A DNA stretch of 7,936 nucleotides from Propionibacteriaceae bacterium UBA5174 (GTDB lineage Bacteria; Actinomycetota; Actinomycetes; Propionibacteriales; Propionibacteriaceae). The stretch is taken from contig DHWU01000057.1 in assembly GCA_002413345.1 (NCBI GenBank), positions 1 to 7,936 on the forward strand. Direction: 5' to 3'. The notes under the pieces were generated by a model that worked only from the letters and a program-made list of their open reading frames with translations, was not told the origin of the DNA and made no database searches. Position 1 is the first letter of the stretch, and each line of letters opens with the position of its first letter. The translations under genes were made by a program, and so were the position numbers. This document shows, in pieces, positions 6,823 to 7,936 of this stretch.

Positions 6823-6862
6823 CAACGGCCCAGGTTTGAACCCAACGGCCCAGGTTTGAACT
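6823..6862. repeat. Two tandem copies of a 20-bp unit
   Basis: CAACGGCCCAGGTTTGAACC (6823-6842) is followed directly by a second copy (6843-6862) that differs only in the last base (T for C). It begins two bases after the stop codon of the EEP gene. There is no gene here. A recent slippage duplication is the simplest explanation. Confidence 0.9.
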
Positions 6863-6887
6863 GAGTTCAACTTCCTTATCCTCAGTT
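6856..6887. repeat. Two mutually exclusive short hairpins
   Basis: TTGAACT-G-AGTTCAA (6856-6870) is a perfect palindrome. The same AACTGAG (6859-6865) can instead pair with CTCAGTT (6881-6887) across a 15-nt loop. Neither is followed by a T tract, so neither is a convincing terminator, although they lie where the convergent transcripts of the EEP gene and leuS would meet. Confidence 0.4.
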
Positions 6888-6889
6888 GT

Positions 6890-6969
6890 GCCGAACCAAT
6901 CAAGCCGAATCAATCTGGCCGAACTCGGCCCAACCGATTAGGCCCAACCGATTAGGCCCAACCGATTAG
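6890..6969. repeat. Array of 14-bp repeats covering the leuS stop codon
   Basis: Three identical 14-bp units GGCCCAACCGATTA lie at 6927-6940, 6941-6954 and 6955-6968, followed by a partial GGCC. Upstream are diverged relatives of the same length, GCCGAACCAATCAA (6890-6903) and GCCGAATCAATCTG (6904-6917), and a shortened GCCGAACTCG (6918-6927). The TAA stop of leuS (6968-6966, minus strand) is inside the last identical unit, so each unit carries a TAA on the minus strand. The pattern fits stepwise slippage starting from the leuS tail. Confidence 0.85.
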
Positions 6970-7936
6970 GCCGGAACGATGCTGACTAGCTTGGGCGCCC
7001 GAATGATCAGCTGACGTACCTCGCGTCCGTCCAGCGCCCGAACCACTCCGGGGTCGGCCAGCGCAAGTGCCTTTAGTTCGTCCTCACTGATGGACGGCGA
7101 CACCGCCAGTTTGGCCCGAACCTTGCCCTGCACCTGCACCACGCAGGTCACCTCGTCGGCGACCAACAGCGCCGGGTCAGCCACCGGCCAGGTGGCGTTA
7201 GCCACGCTCGGGGCATGGCCGAGCAGTTCCCACATCTCCTCGGCGACATAGGGCGCCACCGTGCTCAACATGATCGCCAGCGCCTCGGCTGCCTCACGGA
7301 CGGCCGGATCAGCGGCACCAGCACCAGTGTCGATGGTCTTTCGAGTGGCATTGACCAACTCCATCATCCGAGCCACCGACACATTAAACCGGCGCCCTTC
7401 GATGGTCTCGGTGACCTCAGCGATGGCCTTGTGTGTGGCCCGGCGCAGACTCAGCTCACCGGCGGCAGAATCTGCGCCAACTTCACTGGCTACATCGGTG
7501 GCCAACCGGTAGGCCCGCTGCAGAAATTTCAGCGAGGAGCCCGGCGACATATCGGCCCAGTCGATGTCATCTTCTGGCGGTCCGGCGAAGACCACGGTGG
7601 TGCGGATCGCATCGACTCCATAGGTGTCAATCTGCTTGCCCAAATCCACCCCATTGCCCAGCGACTTACTCATCGCTTTGCCCTGGTTGATCACCTGGCC
7701 TTGGTTCATCAAGGAACCGAACGGTTCGGAGAACTTCACCAACCCGATGTCCTGCAAGACCTTAGTGAAGAACCGGGAGTACAACAGGTGCAGAATCGCG
7801 TGTTCGACGCCGCCGACATACTGGGCCACCGGCATCCAGTTCGCCACGGCCGCTGGGTCAAACGGACCCTCGGTGTAGTTCGGCGAGCAGTAGCGGAAGT
7901 AGTACCAGGAGGAATCCACGAAGGTGTCCATGGTGT
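6966..7936 (-). CDS. leuS: Leucine-tRNA ligase, C-terminal part (partial)
   Basis: LeuS charges tRNA-Leu with leucine in the cytoplasm. About the last 323 codons are present; the gene enters from the right edge with Thr then MDTFVDSSWYYFRY, a segment typical of LeuS. Counting from that Met, VGGVEHAILHLLYSRFF (39-55) belongs to the catalytic core and GKAMSKSLGN (84-93) is the KMSKS-type ATP-binding loop, with Ala in the first position. Next come the passage FAGPPEDDIDWADMSPGSSL (115-134), the anticodon-binding helical domain (about 135-245) and the small C-terminal domain that contacts tRNA (CVVQVQGKVRAKL onward), ending ...SIVPA. The stop TAA (6968-6966) is part of a tandem repeat. The gene converges on the EEP gene. 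Nothing suggests a break; the 5' two thirds lie outside the window. Confidence 0.96.
   Translation of the reverse strand, partial: TMDTFVDSSWYYFRYCSPNYTEGPFDPAAVANWMPVAQYVGGVEHAILHLLYSRFFTKVLQDIGLVKFSEPFGSLMNQGQVINQGKAMSKSLGNGVDLGKQIDTYGVDAIRTTVVFAGPPEDDIDWADMSPGSSLKFLQRAYRLATDVASEVGADSAAGELSLRRATHKAIAEVTETIEGRRFNVSVARMMELVNATRKTIDTGAGAADPAVREAAEALAIMLSTVAPYVAEEMWELLGHAPSVANATWPVADPALLVADEVTCVVQVQGKVRAKLAVSPSISEDELKALALADPGVVRALDGREVRQLIIRAPKLVSIVPA

Noticed and set aside
6823..6969. CRISPR-like array
   Set aside because: The units are 20 bp and 14 bp, directly abutting with no spacers, and no cas genes are present; these are simple tandem repeats.

Overview
The window looks like a chromosomal segment of a moderately GC-rich actinomycete (Actinomycetota). 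The reasons are the family-level appearance of the LeuS and HolA fragments, the Ala/Val/Gly-rich coding, the TTG/GTG starts, and the gene order leuS - comEA - comEC - holA - rpsT. That order is a familiar conserved neighbourhood in this phylum (recalled, not searched). The genus cannot be told from the sequence. No RNA genes, CRISPR array, insertion sequence or phage genes are visible.

Layout. Bases 1-87 are the 3' end of rpsT (+ strand, ribosomal protein S20), followed by a clear intrinsic terminator (106-136). The convergent gap between rpsT and holA (88-352) also holds an almost perfect 47-nt palindrome (167-213) and a weak terminator candidate for the minus-strand operon. Minus-strand genes then fill about 353-5724. 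In transcription order they are comEA (DNA receptor, about 5724-4801), comEC (DNA channel with a metallo-beta-lactamase domain, 4847-2502), an unrecognised membrane-anchored protein with extracytoplasmic cysteines (2505-1492), and holA (DNA polymerase III delta, 1375-353). The first three genes overlap one another. comEC and the gene after it start with TTG and GTG, and comEA probably starts with TTG or GTG, so translational coupling is likely. The fourth gene, holA, follows a 116-nt gap.

Divergent from comEA lies a plus-strand gene (5828-6820) for a membrane-anchored endonuclease/exonuclease/phosphatase (EEP) family protein whose catalytic domain should face outside. The roughly 100-nt divergent spacer contains a perfect 7-bp inverted repeat (TGTGGAC/GTCCACA), one half of which matches the DnaA box TTGTCCACA. 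This EEP gene converges on the 3' end of leuS (minus strand, 6966 to the window end, partial). Their 145-nt gap is filled with two families of short tandem repeats, the last of which contains the leuS stop codon.

How it works together. ComEA would capture double-stranded DNA outside the membrane and ComEC would pass a single strand inward. The EEP protein could be a surface nuclease acting on incoming DNA or a VanJ-like lipid phosphatase. The cysteine-bearing protein between comEC and holA is the least understood gene here. Most of the window is ordinary core genome. The items worth a second look are that orphan gene, the EEP/com pairing, the divergent-region inverted repeat, the palindrome behind rpsT and the leuS-tail repeats.
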